DNA from: Stenotrophomonas terrae
Lineage (GTDB): Bacteria > Pseudomonadota > Gammaproteobacteria > Xanthomonadales > Xanthomonadaceae
DNA: 64,000 nt
Reading direction: 5' to 3'
Assembly: GCF_001431465.1 (NCBI RefSeq)
Contig: NZ_LDJJ01000017.1
Coordinates: 141,646-205,645 of the forward strand
Numbering within the stretch: position 1 is the stretch's first letter; each line of letters opens with the position of its first letter. Position numbers and translations under genes: made by a program. This document shows positions 9,593-19,478 of the stretch, one piece after another. Below the pieces are notes generated by a model. The model was not told where the DNA came from. It made no database searches and worked only from the letters and a program-made list of their open reading frames with translations.

Positions 9593-10667
9593 ATTGGCCC
9601 GTTGGCTGCAGCAGTTGGACGGCCTGTTCCGGTTGTTCAACTACATTACTTTCCGCGGCATCCTGGCTGCGCTGACCGCGTTGTCGCTGTCCCTGTGGCT
9701 GGGGCCGATGGCGATCCGTCGCCTGGCCCAGCTCAAGGGCGGCCAGCCGATCCGCAAGGACGGCCCGCAGTCGCATTTCTCCAAGGCCGGCACGCCGACC
9801 ATGGGCGGCGGCTTGATCCTGACCACGGTGCTGGTGTCGGTGCTGCTGTGGGGTGACCTGCGCAACCGTTATGTGTGGTTGGTGCTGGTGGTGATGCTGT
9901 GCTTTGGCGCCATCGGCTGGTACGACGACTGGTTGAAGATCGCCAAGCGCGACCCGAACGGCCTGAAGTCGCGCTGGAAGTACGCGCTGCAGTCGATCTT
10001 CGGCCTGGCCGCTGGCATCTTTCTGTACAAGACCGCAGTGGTACCGGCCGAGCTCACCTTCTACATCCCGATGTTCAAGTCGATTGCGCTGCCGCTGGCG
10101 GGCATCAGCTTCGTCGCGATTGCCTACTTCTGGATCGTCGGCTTCTCCAACGCGGTCAATCTGACCGATGGCCTGGACGGGCTGGCGATCATGCCGACGG
10201 TGCTGGTGGCCTGTGCGCTGGGCGTGTTCGCCTATGCCTCGGGCAATGCGGTGTTCTCCAGCTACCTGCAGATCCCGCAGATTCCCGGTGCCGGTGAACT
10301 GGTCATCATCTGCGCGGCGATCGCCGGCGCGGGCCTGGGCTTCCTCTGGTTCAACACCTATCCGGCCATGGTCTTCATGGGCGACGTCGGCGCGCTGGCG
10401 CTGGGTGCGGTGCTGGGCACCATCGCGGTGATCGTGCGCCAGGAACTGGTGCTGGTGATCATGGGCGGCGTGTTCGTGATCGAAACCCTGTCGGTGATGA
10501 TCCAGGTGGCCTCGTTCAAGCTCACCGGCAAGCGTGTGTTCCGCATGGCGCCGATCCATCACCACTTTGAACTGAAGGGCTGGCCGGAGCCGCGCGTGAT
10601 CGTGCGCTTCTGGATCATCTCGGTGGTGCTGGTGCTTATCGGCCTGGCAACCCTGAAGGTGCGGTGA
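9582..10667 (+). CDS. mraY: MraY, phospho-MurNAc-pentapeptide translocase
   Basis: 361 residues, multi-spanning (about ten membrane helices). It transfers phospho-MurNAc-pentapeptide to undecaprenyl phosphate to give lipid I at the inner membrane. Family motifs are seen: PTMGGG, the YDDWLK aspartates, [10 protein letters not shown], and the C-terminal [12 protein letters not shown]. The start overlaps murF; the stop shares one base with the ftsW start (TGATG). Confidence 0.97.
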   Translation: MLLELARWLQQLDGLFRLFNYITFRGILAALTALSLSLWLGPMAIRRLAQLKGGQPIRKDGPQSHFSKAGTPTMGGGLILTTVLVSVLLWGDLRNRYVWLVLVVMLCFGAIGWYDDWLKIAKRDPNGLKSRWKYALQSIFGLAAGIFLYKTAVVPAELTFYIPMFKSIALPLAGISFVAIAYFWIVGFSNAVNLTDGLDGLAIMPTVLVACALGVFAYASGNAVFSSYLQIPQIPGAGELVIICAAIAGAGLGFLWFNTYPAMVFMGDVGALALGAVLGTIAVIVRQELVLVIMGGVFVIETLSVMIQVASFKLTGKRVFRMAPIHHHFELKGWPEPRVIVRFWIISVVLVLIGLATLKVR

Positions 10668-11986
10668 TGGACGATTACTCGCGTCAGGCAACCCGACTTG
10701 AAGCCATTGGTGGCAGCTACGACAAGTGGCTGCTCGGCGCCGCCGTGGCGCTGGCTTCGATCGGGATCGTGATGGTGGCTTCCAGCTCCATCGCGCTGAC
10801 GCAGAGTCCGTTCTATTACCTGACCCGCCACCTGATCTTCATTGCCATCGGCGTGATCCTCGCCGCGGTGACGATGCGGGTGGAGCTGAAGGAAATCGAG
10901 AAGTACAACCAGCTGTTGTTGCTGGGCTGCTTCGCGCTGCTGATCGTGGTGTTCATCCCGGGCCTGGGCAGCAGCGTCAACGGTGCGCAGCGCTGGATCA
11001 ACCTGGGCTTCTCCAAGTTCCAGACCGTGGAAGCGGTCAAGGTGCTTTATATCGTCTGGTTGTCCAGCTACCTGGTGCGCTTCCGCGACGAGGTCAATGC
11101 CACCTGGCAGGCCATGCTCAAGCCGGTCGGCGTGGTCGGCGTGCTGGTCGTGCTGCTGCTGCTGCAGCCGGACTTTGGTTCCTCGATGCTGCTGCTGGGC
11201 ATCACCACCTGCATGTTGGTACTCGGTGGCGCACAGATCACCCGCATCATCCTGCCGGTGCTGCTGCTGTTGCCGGGCCTGATCGCGCTGGTGATCTTCG
11301 AGCCCTACCGCATGCGTCGCGTCACTTCGTTCATGGATCCGTGGCAAGACCAGCTGGGCTCGGGTTACCAGCTGTCCAACGCGCTGATGGCCATCGGCCG
11401 TGGCGAGTGGACCGGTGTGGGCCTGGGTGCCTCGATCCAGAAGCTGAACTACCTGCCCGAATCGCATACCGATTTCATCTTCTCGGTGATTGCCGAGGAG
11501 CTGGGCTTCCTGGGTGTGTGCGGCATCATCAGCCTGTACGTACTGCTGGTTGGCCGTGCCTTCTGGCTGGGCATGCGCTGCATCGAGATGCGCCGCCACT
11601 TTGCCGGTTACATCGCCTTCGGCATCGCCCTGTGGATAAGCCTGCAGACCTTCGTCTCGATTGGCGTCAACCTGGGCATGCTGCCGACCAAGGGCCTGAC
11701 CCTGCCGTTGATCTCCTCCGGCGGTTCCAGCGTGATGATGACCTGCGTGGCGATGGGCCTGCTGCTGCGTGTGTCCTATGAATACAACCGCGCGGTGCGC
11801 CGCCAGGAAGTGCGCGAGGACCTCGACGGCGCCGAGCTGGATGTGGCCGAAGTGCACGAGAACGAACCGGCCGAGCCGCGCAGCGAAACCGCTACCGCGG
11901 TTGCCGCCGCCATGCAGAGCAGCGCCGCGCGCGGCACCAGCCGCATGCAGCAGCGGGTTGAGCCGACCTTCGGGAGGATTGCCTGA
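10667..11986 (+). CDS. ftsW: FtsW, septal SEDS peptidoglycan polymerase
   Basis: 439 residues with about ten membrane helices. A SEDS-family glycosyltransferase that polymerises lipid II at the septum with FtsI. Typical segments: [17 protein letters not shown], the periplasmic [12 protein letters not shown] loop and the C-terminal [13 protein letters not shown] motif. A hydrophilic C-terminal tail of about 60 residues, rich in Glu and Ala, extends into the cytoplasm. ATG 10667 is chosen over GTG 10664. The stop overlaps murG (TGATG). Confidence 0.96.
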   Translation: MDDYSRQATRLEAIGGSYDKWLLGAAVALASIGIVMVASSSIALTQSPFYYLTRHLIFIAIGVILAAVTMRVELKEIEKYNQLLLLGCFALLIVVFIPGLGSSVNGAQRWINLGFSKFQTVEAVKVLYIVWLSSYLVRFRDEVNATWQAMLKPVGVVGVLVVLLLLQPDFGSSMLLLGITTCMLVLGGAQITRIILPVLLLLPGLIALVIFEPYRMRRVTSFMDPWQDQLGSGYQLSNALMAIGRGEWTGVGLGASIQKLNYLPESHTDFIFSVIAEELGFLGVCGIISLYVLLVGRAFWLGMRCIEMRRHFAGYIAFGIALWISLQTFVSIGVNLGMLPTKGLTLPLISSGGSSVMMTCVAMGLLLRVSYEYNRAVRRQEVREDLDGAELDVAEVHENEPAEPRSETATAVAAAMQSSAARGTSRMQQRVEPTFGRIA

Positions 11987-13083
11987 TGGCCGGCCCGAAC
12001 GCCAAGCAGGACCCGCGTCCGGTGATGATCATGGCCGGCGGTACCGGTGGCCATATCTTCCCGGGCCTGGCCGTGGCCAAGGTGCTGCGCGAGCGCGGCA
12101 TTCCAGTCACCTGGCTGGGTGCCGACGGTGCGATGGAAACCCGGCTGGTCCCGCAGCACGATATCCATGTCGATACGCTGGCCATCTCCGGCCTGCGCGG
12201 CAAGGGCAAGTTGGCGCTGCTGGGTGCACCAATCCGGGTGATGCGCGCGATTCGCAGTGCAGGTTATGTGCTGCGTGATCGCAAGCCACGTGCGGTGGTT
12301 GCGTTTGGCGGTTTTGCATCCGGTCCGGGCGGCATCGCCGCGCGCCTGCACGGCTTGCCGCTGCTGGTGCACGAACAGAACCGTGCGCCGGGCATGACCA
12401 ACCGCATCCTGTCGCGCTTTGCACGTCGTGTGCTGTCCGGCTTCCCGGGCAGCTTCGCCGGTGGCAAGGAAGAAGTGGTTGGCAATCCGGTGCGCGCCGA
12501 GATCGCTGCATTGCCGGCACCGGAACAGCGTCTGGCCGGTCGTAGCGGCCCGATGCGGGTGCTGGTGCTGGGCGGCAGCCAGGGCGCCCGCGCACTGAAC
12601 AACGCCATGCCCAAGGCATTGGCCGCGTTGGCTGACAGCGTCGCCATCGAAGTCTGGCACCAGTGCGGCGAGAAGCTGCACGAAGAAGCCCTGCAGGCCT
12701 ATCGCGCCGCAGGCGTGGACGGCCGCGTCGACATGTTCATCAAGGACATGGCCGCTGCCTATAGCTGGGCCGATCTGGTGGTGTGCCGTTCCGGCGCGTC
12801 GACCCTGGCCGAGTTGTGCGCGGTGGGTATCGGCAGTGTGCTGGTGCCGTTTGCCGCCGCGGTCGACGACCACCAGACCCGCAATGCCGAATATCTGGTT
12901 GAACGCGGCGCTGCCGAACTGCTCAAGCAGGACGACGCGCTGGCGATCAACCTGGAAGGCGTGCTGCGCACGCTGGCAAACAATCCCGGCCACCGCATGC
13001 AGATGGCGCAAGCCGCGCGTGCGCTGGCCAAGGTCGATGCGGCCGAACGCATCGCAGACATCATTCTTGAGGAAGCAGCATGA
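11986..13083 (+). CDS. murG: MurG, lipid II synthase
   Basis: 365 residues, GT-B fold. Transfers GlcNAc from UDP-GlcNAc to lipid I on the inner face of the membrane. N-terminal GGTGGH at residues 18-23, GGFASGPGG further on, LGGSQGA starting the C-domain, and the UDP-GlcNAc-binding [11 protein letters not shown] segment. The stop overlaps, by ATGA, a 16-codon micro-ORF that leads into murC. Confidence 0.97.
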   Translation: MAGPNAKQDPRPVMIMAGGTGGHIFPGLAVAKVLRERGIPVTWLGADGAMETRLVPQHDIHVDTLAISGLRGKGKLALLGAPIRVMRAIRSAGYVLRDRKPRAVVAFGGFASGPGGIAARLHGLPLLVHEQNRAPGMTNRILSRFARRVLSGFPGSFAGGKEEVVGNPVRAEIAALPAPEQRLAGRSGPMRVLVLGGSQGARALNNAMPKALAALADSVAIEVWHQCGEKLHEEALQAYRAAGVDGRVDMFIKDMAAAYSWADLVVCRSGASTLAELCAVGIGSVLVPFAAAVDDHQTRNAEYLVERGAAELLKQDDALAINLEGVLRTLANNPGHRMQMAQAARALAKVDAAERIADIILEEAA

Positions 13084-13130
13084 ACACGGCATCGCGCACC
13101 CGCGCCAGCCACACCGGAGGCCAGGCATGA
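13080..13130 (+). CDS. Bridging micro-ORF between murG and murC (16 aa)
   Basis: ATG 13080 overlaps the murG stop as ATGA, and after 16 codons the TGA at 13128-13130 overlaps the murC ATG, again as ATGA. It carries the murC ribosome-binding site (CCGGAGG, 13114-13120) inside it. It may serve only to keep ribosomes moving from murG to murC. No peptide function is claimed. Confidence 0.4.
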   Translation: MNTASRTRASHTGGQA

Positions 13131-14563
13131 TCCGCCGCCTCAATGACACCACTGACCTGGTCCGTGCATTCCCGCGCGTGCATTTCGTCGGCATCGGCGG
13201 CACCGGCATGAGCGGCATCGCCGAAGTGATGCTGACCCTGGGCTATGAAGTTTCCGGTTCGGACAACGCTGACAACGCCGCCACCCGCCGCCTGGCGCGG
13301 CTGGGCGCGCGCGTGATGCGCGGCCATTCCGCTGCCAACGTGCTGGGCACCGATTGCATCGTGGTTTCCAGCGCCATCCGCGACGACAACGCCGAGCTGA
13401 TGGAAGCGCGTAGCCAGCGCATTCCGATCATGCCGCGCGCGGCGATGCTGGCCGAGCTGATGCGTTTCCGTCGCGGCATCGCCGTTGCCGGTACCCATGG
13501 CAAGACCACCACCACCTCGCTGACCGCCGCGATCCTGAGCGAAGGCAAGCTGGACCCGACCTTCGTCATCGGTGGCCAGCTGCTTGCTGCCGGCGCCAAT
13601 GCCAAGCTCGGCGGTGGCCAGTGGCTGGTGGCTGAGGCCGATGAAAGCGATGGCAGCTTCCTGCGCCTGAACCCGCTGGTGGCGGTGATCACCAATATCG
13701 ATGCCGACCATCTGGAAAACTACGGCAACGATTTCGCCCGCGTGCAGGCAGCGTTCGCCGAGTTCCTGCAGCGCCTGCCGTTCTACGGCCTGGCCGTGCT
13801 GTGCATCGATGATCCGGAAGTGGCCGCGTTGGCTGCCAAGACCCCGCGTCACGTGATGAGCTACGGCTTGAGCAGCAATGCCGACGTGCGTGCCGAGGAC
13901 GTGGTGCAGGATGGCCCGCGCATGCGCTTCACCCTGCGCCTGCCGGAAGGCACCAGCGTGCCGGTGACCCTGGCGCTGCCGGGCAAGCACAACGTGCTCA
14001 ACGCACTGGCCGCCGCTGCGGTGGCCTGGCAGTTGGGCGTGGCACCGGAAGACATTGCCGCCGCACTGGAGAAGTTCGAAGGCGTTGGCCGTCGCTTCAA
14101 CGACCTGGGCGAAGTCACCACCCACAAGGGTGCCAAGGTGCGCGTGATCGACGATTACGGCCACCACCCGCGTGAGCTGGAAGCCGTGTTCGCCGCTGCC
14201 CGTGGTGGCTGGCCGGACAAGCGGCTGGTCGTGGCCTTCCAGCCGCACCGTTACAGCCGTACCCGCGATCAGTTCGATGCCTTCGCCGCCGTGCTGTCGG
14301 AAGTGGACGCGCTGGTGTTGAGCGAGGTCTACCCGGCCGGCGAAGCGCCGATTCCCGGTGCCGATTCCAAGTCGCTGGCACGTGCCATCCGTGCGCGCGG
14401 CCGGAGCGAGCCGGTGGTGGTGAGTCATTCCGCCGACCTGGCCTCGGTGCTGCCGGACGTGCTGCAGGACGGCGATCTGCTGCTGATGATGGGGGCGGGC
14501 GACATCGGCGCCGTTGTCCAGCAGGTGGTCACCGACGGCTTCCAGGAGGCCAAGGGCGAATGA
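13127..14563 (+). CDS. murC: MurC, UDP-MurNAc--L-alanine ligase
   Basis: 478 residues. Adds L-Ala to UDP-MurNAc, the first step of stem-peptide assembly. N-terminal FVGIGGTGMSGIAEV Rossmann motif, ATP-binding GTHGKTT at residues 122-128, and the DDYGHHP motif of the C-terminal domain. ATG 13127 has a GGAGG ribosome-binding site 7 bases upstream; the open frame continues far upstream but that part overlaps murG and is not MurC-like. The stop overlaps a second micro-ORF (ATGA). Confidence 0.97.
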   Translation: MIRRLNDTTDLVRAFPRVHFVGIGGTGMSGIAEVMLTLGYEVSGSDNADNAATRRLARLGARVMRGHSAANVLGTDCIVVSSAIRDDNAELMEARSQRIPIMPRAAMLAELMRFRRGIAVAGTHGKTTTTSLTAAILSEGKLDPTFVIGGQLLAAGANAKLGGGQWLVAEADESDGSFLRLNPLVAVITNIDADHLENYGNDFARVQAAFAEFLQRLPFYGLAVLCIDDPEVAALAAKTPRHVMSYGLSSNADVRAEDVVQDGPRMRFTLRLPEGTSVPVTLALPGKHNVLNALAAAAVAWQLGVAPEDIAAALEKFEGVGRRFNDLGEVTTHKGAKVRVIDDYGHHPRELEAVFAAARGGWPDKRLVVAFQPHRYSRTRDQFDAFAAVLSEVDALVLSEVYPAGEAPIPGADSKSLARAIRARGRSEPVVVSHSADLASVLPDVLQDGDLLLMMGAGDIGAVVQQVVTDGFQEAKGE

Positions 14564-14658
14564 TGCCTATCGCGCTGCCGCTGCGTCGTAACCACGCAAC
14601 CGCGATGCGGGATGTGGCGGTCGCGTGCGGCCGCGTTGCCGGGGAGGGCGCACGATGA
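14560..14658 (+). CDS. Bridging micro-ORF between murC and ftsQ (32 aa), at the usual ddlB position
   Basis: ATG 14560 overlaps the murC stop (ATGA) and TGA 14656-14658 overlaps the ftsQ ATG (ATGA). The predicted peptide is Arg/Ala-rich (begins MMPIALPLRR) with no recognisable domain. The ftsQ ribosome-binding site (GGGGAGGG, 14641-14648) lies inside it. In E. coli and many relatives ddlB sits here. It may be a deletion scar of ddlB kept in coupled frames, or a pure coupling device. Confidence 0.45.
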   Translation: MMPIALPLRRNHATAMRDVAVACGRVAGEGAR

Positions 14659-15383
14659 ATGCCGTGCTGCGCATGCTCGCCTGGTTGCTGGCCATCGCTT
14701 TGGTGGTGCTGCCGGTGGTGGCCGTGGTCAATGGCTGGGTTGGCGCCGAGCGCTGGCCGCTGGCCAAGCTGCGGGTGCATGGCGAGTTCAAGCGCGTGCC
14801 GCCGGAAGAACTGCAGAAGGCCTTGCTGCCTTATGCGCGCTCGGGCTTCTTTGCAGTGAAGCTGCAGGACGCGCAGAACGCGGTGGAAAAACTGCCGTGG
14901 GTGGAAAGCGCGCAGGTCCGCAAGCAATGGCCGGATGTGCTGGAAGTGACCATCGTCGAGCACCGCCCGTTCGCACGCTGGGGCAAGGATCGGTTGCTGT
15001 CCGAGCAGGGCCGCTTGTTCGCGGTGCCGCACGGGTTGGAGAACGCGCCGCTGCCCGAACTCGACGGCCCCGATGGCATGACCACCGAAGTGGTCGAGCT
15101 GTACAACGATTCCCGCGCATTGTTCGCACCGGCCGGTGTGGACGTGCAGAAAGTGGCGATGGACGCGCGTGGCAGCTGGTCGCTGGCGCTGGATAACGGC
15201 ACCGAAGTGGTCATTGGCCGCAACGATGCGCGCTCACGGCTGAGCCGTTTCGTGCGCGTACTGCCACAGCTGACCCGTACCCAGGTGCCGATCGTGCGCG
15301 CCGACCTTCGCTATACCAATGGTTTCACGCTGAGCTGGGGAACCCCGCCGCCGGCAACAAAGCAGACGCAGGACAGGACATGA
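14655..15383 (+). CDS. ftsQ: FtsQ, cell-division POTRA protein
   Basis: 242 residues: short cytoplasmic N-terminus, transmembrane helix at about 5-24, POTRA domain from LAKLRVHGEFKRV onward (about 36-105), then the FtsQ beta domain. It recruits FtsL/FtsB and links early and late divisome proteins. ATG 14655 gives the compact N-terminus expected; the open frame extends further upstream. The ftsA start overlaps its stop (ATGA). Confidence 0.95.
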   Translation: MNAVLRMLAWLLAIALVVLPVVAVVNGWVGAERWPLAKLRVHGEFKRVPPEELQKALLPYARSGFFAVKLQDAQNAVEKLPWVESAQVRKQWPDVLEVTIVEHRPFARWGKDRLLSEQGRLFAVPHGLENAPLPELDGPDGMTTEVVELYNDSRALFAPAGVDVQKVAMDARGSWSLALDNGTEVVIGRNDARSRLSRFVRVLPQLTRTQVPIVRADLRYTNGFTLSWGTPPPATKQTQDRT

Positions 15384-16615
15384 ATCGCAAGGGAGACAAA
15401 TCACTGATCGTTGGCCTGGACATCGGCACCTCCAAGGTGGTGGCGCTGGTTGGCGAGTATTCGCCGGGCAGCCCGATCGAGGTCATCGGTATCGGCTCGC
15501 ACGAGTCGCGCGGTCTCAAGCGCGGCGTGGTGGTGGACATTGAATCCACCGTGCAGTCGATCCAGCGGGCGATCGAAGAAGCCGAGCTGATGGCCGGCTG
15601 CGAGATCCGCTCGGTGTACGCCTCGATTTCCGGCAACCATGTGCAGTGCCGCAACTCGCAGGGCATCACCCCGATCCGCGAAGGCGAAGTGAGCTGGGGC
15701 GATCTGGATCGCGTGCTGGAAGCGGCCAAGGCCGTCGCCATCCCCGCCGACCAGAAGATCCTGCACGCCATCCCGCGCGAATACGTGCTGGATGATTCGC
15801 AGGAAGGCATCCGCAATCCGGTCGGCATGACCGGCGTACGCCTGGAAGTGCATGCCCATCTGGTGGTATGCGCACAGTCGGCCGCCGCCAACGTCAGCAA
15901 GTGCGTGCAGCGCTGTGGCCTGCAGGTGGATGACCTCGTGCTGTCTTCGCTGGCCTCCAGCGTGGCGGTGCTGACCGCCGATGAGCGTGAGCTGGGCGTG
16001 GTGATGGTCGATATCGGCGCCGGTACCACCGATATCGCGGTGTTCATCCAGGGCGCGATCTGCCACACCGCATCGCTGCCGATTGCCGGTGACCACGTCA
16101 CCAACGACATCGCCCACATGCTGCGCACGCCGACCCCGGAAGCGGAGCAGATCAAGGTGCGTTACGCCTGTGCGCTGGCGCAGCTGGCAACGGCCGAAGA
16201 AAGCATCCAGGTGCCGTCGGTCGGCGACCGCCCGCCGCGCCGCATGCCGCGTCATTCGCTGGCGCAGGCAGTGCAGGGCCGTTACGAGGAAATTTTCGAG
16301 ATGGTGCAGGCCGAACTGCGCCGCTCGGGCTTCGAGGAAATGGTCCGCGCCGGGCTGGTGCTCAGCGGTGGCGCCTCGAAGATGGAAGGCGTGGTCGAGC
16401 TGGCCGAGGAAATGCTGCAGATGCCGGTACGCGTGGGCATTCCGCAGCACGTCACCGGCCTGGGCGAAGTGGTCGGCAACCCGGTGCATGCCACCGGCGT
16501 GGGCCTGCTGCTGATGGGCAGCCAGATCGAACACCCACGGCGTCCGTCGCTGCCCACCGGGCGCGCCGGCAGCATGTTCAACAAGTTGAAGAACTGGTTC
16601 CGCGGCGAGTTCTGA
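15380..16615 (+). CDS. ftsA: FtsA, actin-like divisome membrane tether
   Basis: 411 residues, actin/Hsp70 ATPase fold: phosphate-1 GLDIGTSKV near the N-terminus, DIGAGTTDIAV (phosphate-2), and LSGGASKMEG (adenosine motif). The C-terminal NKLKNWFRGEF is the amphipathic membrane-targeting helix. It anchors FtsZ to the membrane and activates septal synthesis. It ends the unbroken chain of overlapping genes; a 216-bp gap separates it from ftsZ. Confidence 0.97.
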   Translation: MNRKGDKSLIVGLDIGTSKVVALVGEYSPGSPIEVIGIGSHESRGLKRGVVVDIESTVQSIQRAIEEAELMAGCEIRSVYASISGNHVQCRNSQGITPIREGEVSWGDLDRVLEAAKAVAIPADQKILHAIPREYVLDDSQEGIRNPVGMTGVRLEVHAHLVVCAQSAAANVSKCVQRCGLQVDDLVLSSLASSVAVLTADERELGVVMVDIGAGTTDIAVFIQGAICHTASLPIAGDHVTNDIAHMLRTPTPEAEQIKVRYACALAQLATAEESIQVPSVGDRPPRRMPRHSLAQAVQGRYEEIFEMVQAELRRSGFEEMVRAGLVLSGGASKMEGVVELAEEMLQMPVRVGIPQHVTGLGEVVGNPVHATGVGLLLMGSQIEHPRRPSLPTGRAGSMFNKLKNWFRGEF

Positions 16616-16831
16616 GCGCGGTGCCGGTGGTAGAGCAGTGAGGCAGTCAGAACGACAAGCAGTAAGGCAAGACGAAGTGCAGTAACGCAGTCATTGAAGC
16701 AGGCAACAACCACCGTGCAGGGGCAACCCGAAGCGGTATACCTAAAACAACTCGCCGGTGCGGGTGGGCGCAGCAGGAGAAGGATTCTTCCCAACGCTCG
16801 ACCCAATCACGGCAATAGAGAGGACATGGAC
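16616..16831 (+). promoter_or_regulatory. ftsA-ftsZ spacer with 20-bp-period direct repeats
   Basis: This is the only sizeable gap in the cluster. It holds four imperfect repeats of GCAGTRASGCA starting at 16635, 16659, 16679 and 16699 (the fourth, GCAGGCAACA, is the weakest), with 24-, 20- and 20-bp spacing. A TATACC -10-like hexamer lies near 16737 and an AGAGAGGA ribosome-binding site before ftsZ. An extra ftsZ promoter here is likely but its -35 is unclear. Confidence 0.45.
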
Positions 16832-18058
16832 ATGGCGCATTTCGAACTGATTGAAAAGATGGCACCGAACGCGGTGATCAAGGTCGTTGGCGTGGGTGGC
16901 GGCGGCGGCAACGCCGTGGCGCACATGGTCAACAGCAGCGTGGATGGCGTGGAATTCATCACTGCCAACACCGACTCGCAGGCCATCAAGAATTGTGGCG
17001 CCAAGCTGCAGCTGCAGCTGGGCACCAACGTGACCAAGGGCCTGGGCGCAGGCGCAAACCCGGAAGTCGGCCGCCAGGCCGCACTGGAAGACCGTGAGCG
17101 CATCATGGATGCCCTGCAGGGTGCGGACATGGTGTTCATCACCGCCGGCATGGGCGGTGGCACCGGTACCGGCGCTGCGCCGGTGGTGGCACAGCTGGCC
17201 AAGGAAATGGGCATCCTGACCGTGGCCGTGGTCACCAAGCCGTTCCCGTTTGAAGGCCGTCGCCGCATGCAGGTGGCGCTGAAGGGCATCGAGGAGCTGA
17301 GCCAGCACGTCGATTCGCTGATCACCATCCCGAACGAAAAGCTGATCACCGTGCTCGGCCGCAACGCCACCATGGTGCAGGCCTTCCGTGCTGCCAACGA
17401 CGTGCTGCAGGGCGCCGTGCAGGGCATCGCCGATCTGATCGTGCGCCCGGGCCTGATCAACGTCGACTTCGCCGACGTGCGCACCGTGATGTCGGAAATG
17501 GGCCTGGCAATGATGGGCACCGGTACCGCACGCGGTGATGACCGCGCCCAGGCTGCCGCCGAAGCCGCCATCCAGAACCCGCTGCTGGACGATGTGAACC
17601 TGGCCGGCGCCAATGGCGTGCTGGTCAACATCAGCGCCGGCACCGACATCACCATGAGCGAGTTCGACGAAATCGGCCGCACCGTGCACGCCTTCGCTTC
17701 GGAAGACGCCACCGTGGTGATCGGTACCGTGATCGATCCGGACCTGGGTGACGAGATCAAGGTGACCGTGGTTGCCACCGGCCTGAACCGTGCCGTTGCC
17801 AAGAACGCACAGCGTCCTGGCGAACGCGGCCCGATCAAGCTGGTCCGCAACGCCACCACCGGCCAGGCCGAGTTTGAAGAGTACGAAAGCCCGGCCGATG
17901 CCGTGGCCAAGGCCGTGGGCAACACCATGGGTATGGGCCTGCGTCGTCCGAGTTCGGACACCGTGTCTGCTTCCACCTCGTCGGCGTCGCCGGCCGCTGC
18001 AGAGCTGCCGAACGACTACCTGGACATCCCGGCGTTCCTGCGCCGCCAGGCTGACTGA
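16832..18058 (+). CDS. ftsZ: FtsZ, tubulin-like division GTPase
   Basis: 408 residues. Polymerises at midcell into the Z ring. GGGGGNAV near residues 24-31, tubulin signature GGGTGTG at 108-114, the NVDFADVRT segment, and the C-terminal conserved peptide [14 protein letters not shown], which binds FtsA and ZipA. ATG 16832 has AGAGAGG at 8 bases; ATG 16826 in the same frame is too close to it. The upstream frame to 16694 is not FtsZ-like. Confidence 0.97.
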   Translation: MAHFELIEKMAPNAVIKVVGVGGGGGNAVAHMVNSSVDGVEFITANTDSQAIKNCGAKLQLQLGTNVTKGLGAGANPEVGRQAALEDRERIMDALQGADMVFITAGMGGGTGTGAAPVVAQLAKEMGILTVAVVTKPFPFEGRRRMQVALKGIEELSQHVDSLITIPNEKLITVLGRNATMVQAFRAANDVLQGAVQGIADLIVRPGLINVDFADVRTVMSEMGLAMMGTGTARGDDRAQAAAEAAIQNPLLDDVNLAGANGVLVNISAGTDITMSEFDEIGRTVHAFASEDATVVIGTVIDPDLGDEIKVTVVATGLNRAVAKNAQRPGERGPIKLVRNATTGQAEFEEYESPADAVAKAVGNTMGMGLRRPSSDTVSASTSSASPAAAELPNDYLDIPAFLRRQAD

Positions 18059-18192
18059 TGCGTTAGCAGGGGCCGCTTGAGGCCCGGTCATCGCGTGCGC
18101 CGGCAACGGCGCCGTGGTCCGGGCACGGCTGGCCCTGGGTACACCGTTGGCACGTCGGGGCTGTCCACCCCGGCGGAAATACCATGTCCTTT

Positions 18193-18224
18193 ATCGCCGG
18201 GCCAAGGCCGGCCCGGCGATATTT
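18193..18224 (+). terminator. Terminator after ftsZ
   Basis: ATCGCCGGGCC (18193-18203) and GGCCCGGCGAT (18210-18220) form an 11-bp GC-rich stem with a six-base loop, followed by ATTTT. It lies between ftsZ and lpxC and probably ends most dcw transcripts. Confidence 0.7.
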
Positions 18225-18343
18225 TCGGTACTGGACGCTAGCTGACGCGCGGATTCTGCTGCGCGCAGGGCCTGTGTTAACGCGTGTTATTCTTGTTTGC
18301 TCCCCTGGCTGCGCCTGCGCGGCCCCTCCGGCCTTACATACAC

Positions 18344-19255
18344 ATGATCCAGCAACGCACTCTCAAGAACACGATCCGCGCCACCGGCGTCGGCCTGCAC
18401 AGCGGTGACAAGGTCTATATGACCCTGCGCCCGGCGCCGGTAGACCATGGCATCGTGTTCCGGCGGGTGGATCTGGACCCGGTGGTGGAAGTCCCGGCGC
18501 GTGCCGATCTGGTCACCGAAGTCACCCTGTGCACCGGTTTGACCTGTGAAGGCGCCAAGATCCAGACCGTTGAGCACCTGATGTCGGCGCTTGCCGGCCT
18601 TGGCGTGGACAACGTCATCGTCGAACTGTCCTCGGCCGAGCTGCCGATCATGGACGGTTCCTCTGGTCCGTTCGTGTTCCTGCTGCAGTCCGCAGGCATC
18701 GTCGAGCAGGGCGCGGCCAAGCGCTTCCTGCGCATCCTCAAGACGGTGGAAGTACGCGACGGCGACAAGATCGCCCGTTTCGAGCCGTACGAAGGCTACA
18801 AGCTGGGTTTCACCATCCAGTTCGATCACCCGATGATCCCGGCCAAGCAGTCGCGGGTGGAGATCGAGTTCTCCTCGGCGGCCTATATCAAGGAAATCTC
18901 GCGCGCCCGTACCTTCGGCTTCATGCGCGACCTTGAGTACATGCGTGAGCGCAACCTGGGCCTGGGCGGCTCGATGGACAACGCCATCGTGCTCGATGAA
19001 TTCCGCGTGCTGAACGACGACGGCCTGCGCTATACCGACGAATTCGTGCGCCACAAGATCCTCGACGCCATTGGCGATCTGTACCTGGCCGGCGGTCAGG
19101 TGCTGGGTGCCTACGAGGGCTTCAAGTCCGGCCACGCGCTCAACAACAAGCTGGTGCGGGCCCTGTTGGCCGACCAGAGCGCCTGGGAATGGGCCAGCTA
19201 TGACTCCCCGGTCGCTGCCGATCCGGTGCTGTACGGCGTCCCGGCCTACGCCTGA
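18344..19255 (+). CDS. lpxC: LpxC, UDP-3-O-acyl-GlcNAc deacetylase
   Basis: 303 residues. Zinc enzyme of the committed step of lipid A synthesis. The zinc ligands His78 ([11 protein letters not shown]), His237 and Asp241 (HKILDAIGD), and the catalytic His264 (SGHALNN) are all present. ATG 18344 matches the family start [11 protein letters not shown]. It follows a terminator and has its own leader; a TATTCT -10-like hexamer lies near 18290. Placement directly after ftsZ is conserved in gammaproteobacteria. Confidence 0.97.
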   Translation: MIQQRTLKNTIRATGVGLHSGDKVYMTLRPAPVDHGIVFRRVDLDPVVEVPARADLVTEVTLCTGLTCEGAKIQTVEHLMSALAGLGVDNVIVELSSAELPIMDGSSGPFVFLLQSAGIVEQGAAKRFLRILKTVEVRDGDKIARFEPYEGYKLGFTIQFDHPMIPAKQSRVEIEFSSAAYIKEISRARTFGFMRDLEYMRERNLGLGGSMDNAIVLDEFRVLNDDGLRYTDEFVRHKILDAIGDLYLAGGQVLGAYEGFKSGHALNNKLVRALLADQSAWEWASYDSPVAADPVLYGVPAYA

Positions 19256-19326
19256 GTTCCAGACTGACCAGGTCGTAAGAGAATTGGCCGCAACGGCTAC
19301 GACTAGTCCTAATTGTCATCAATTTG

Positions 19327-19345
19327 TGAACCCCATCGGGGTTCA
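19327..19345. terminator. Stem-loop between lpxC and dciA
   Basis: TGAACCCC and GGGGTTCA pair perfectly around loop ATC, between the convergent lpxC and dciA genes. The following tract is A/T-rich but lacks a run of T, so it is a moderate candidate for a bidirectional terminator. Confidence 0.5.
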
Positions 19346-19478
19346 AGTCTGAATTTAACAAATAATTAACAAAAGACTAACTCCTTCGCTGCATTCCGCG
19401 GCTAGGATTCCTGCGGCCTCCAATTCCGTCCTTGGGACGAGAAGCGGAGACCGGGACCGATCAGGTTCCCGGTGGCCT

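Noticed and set aside
12836..13126. Upstream extension of the murC frame
   Set aside because: It overlaps murG in another frame and is not MurC-like; the ATG at 13127 has a good ribosome-binding site and the family N-terminus.
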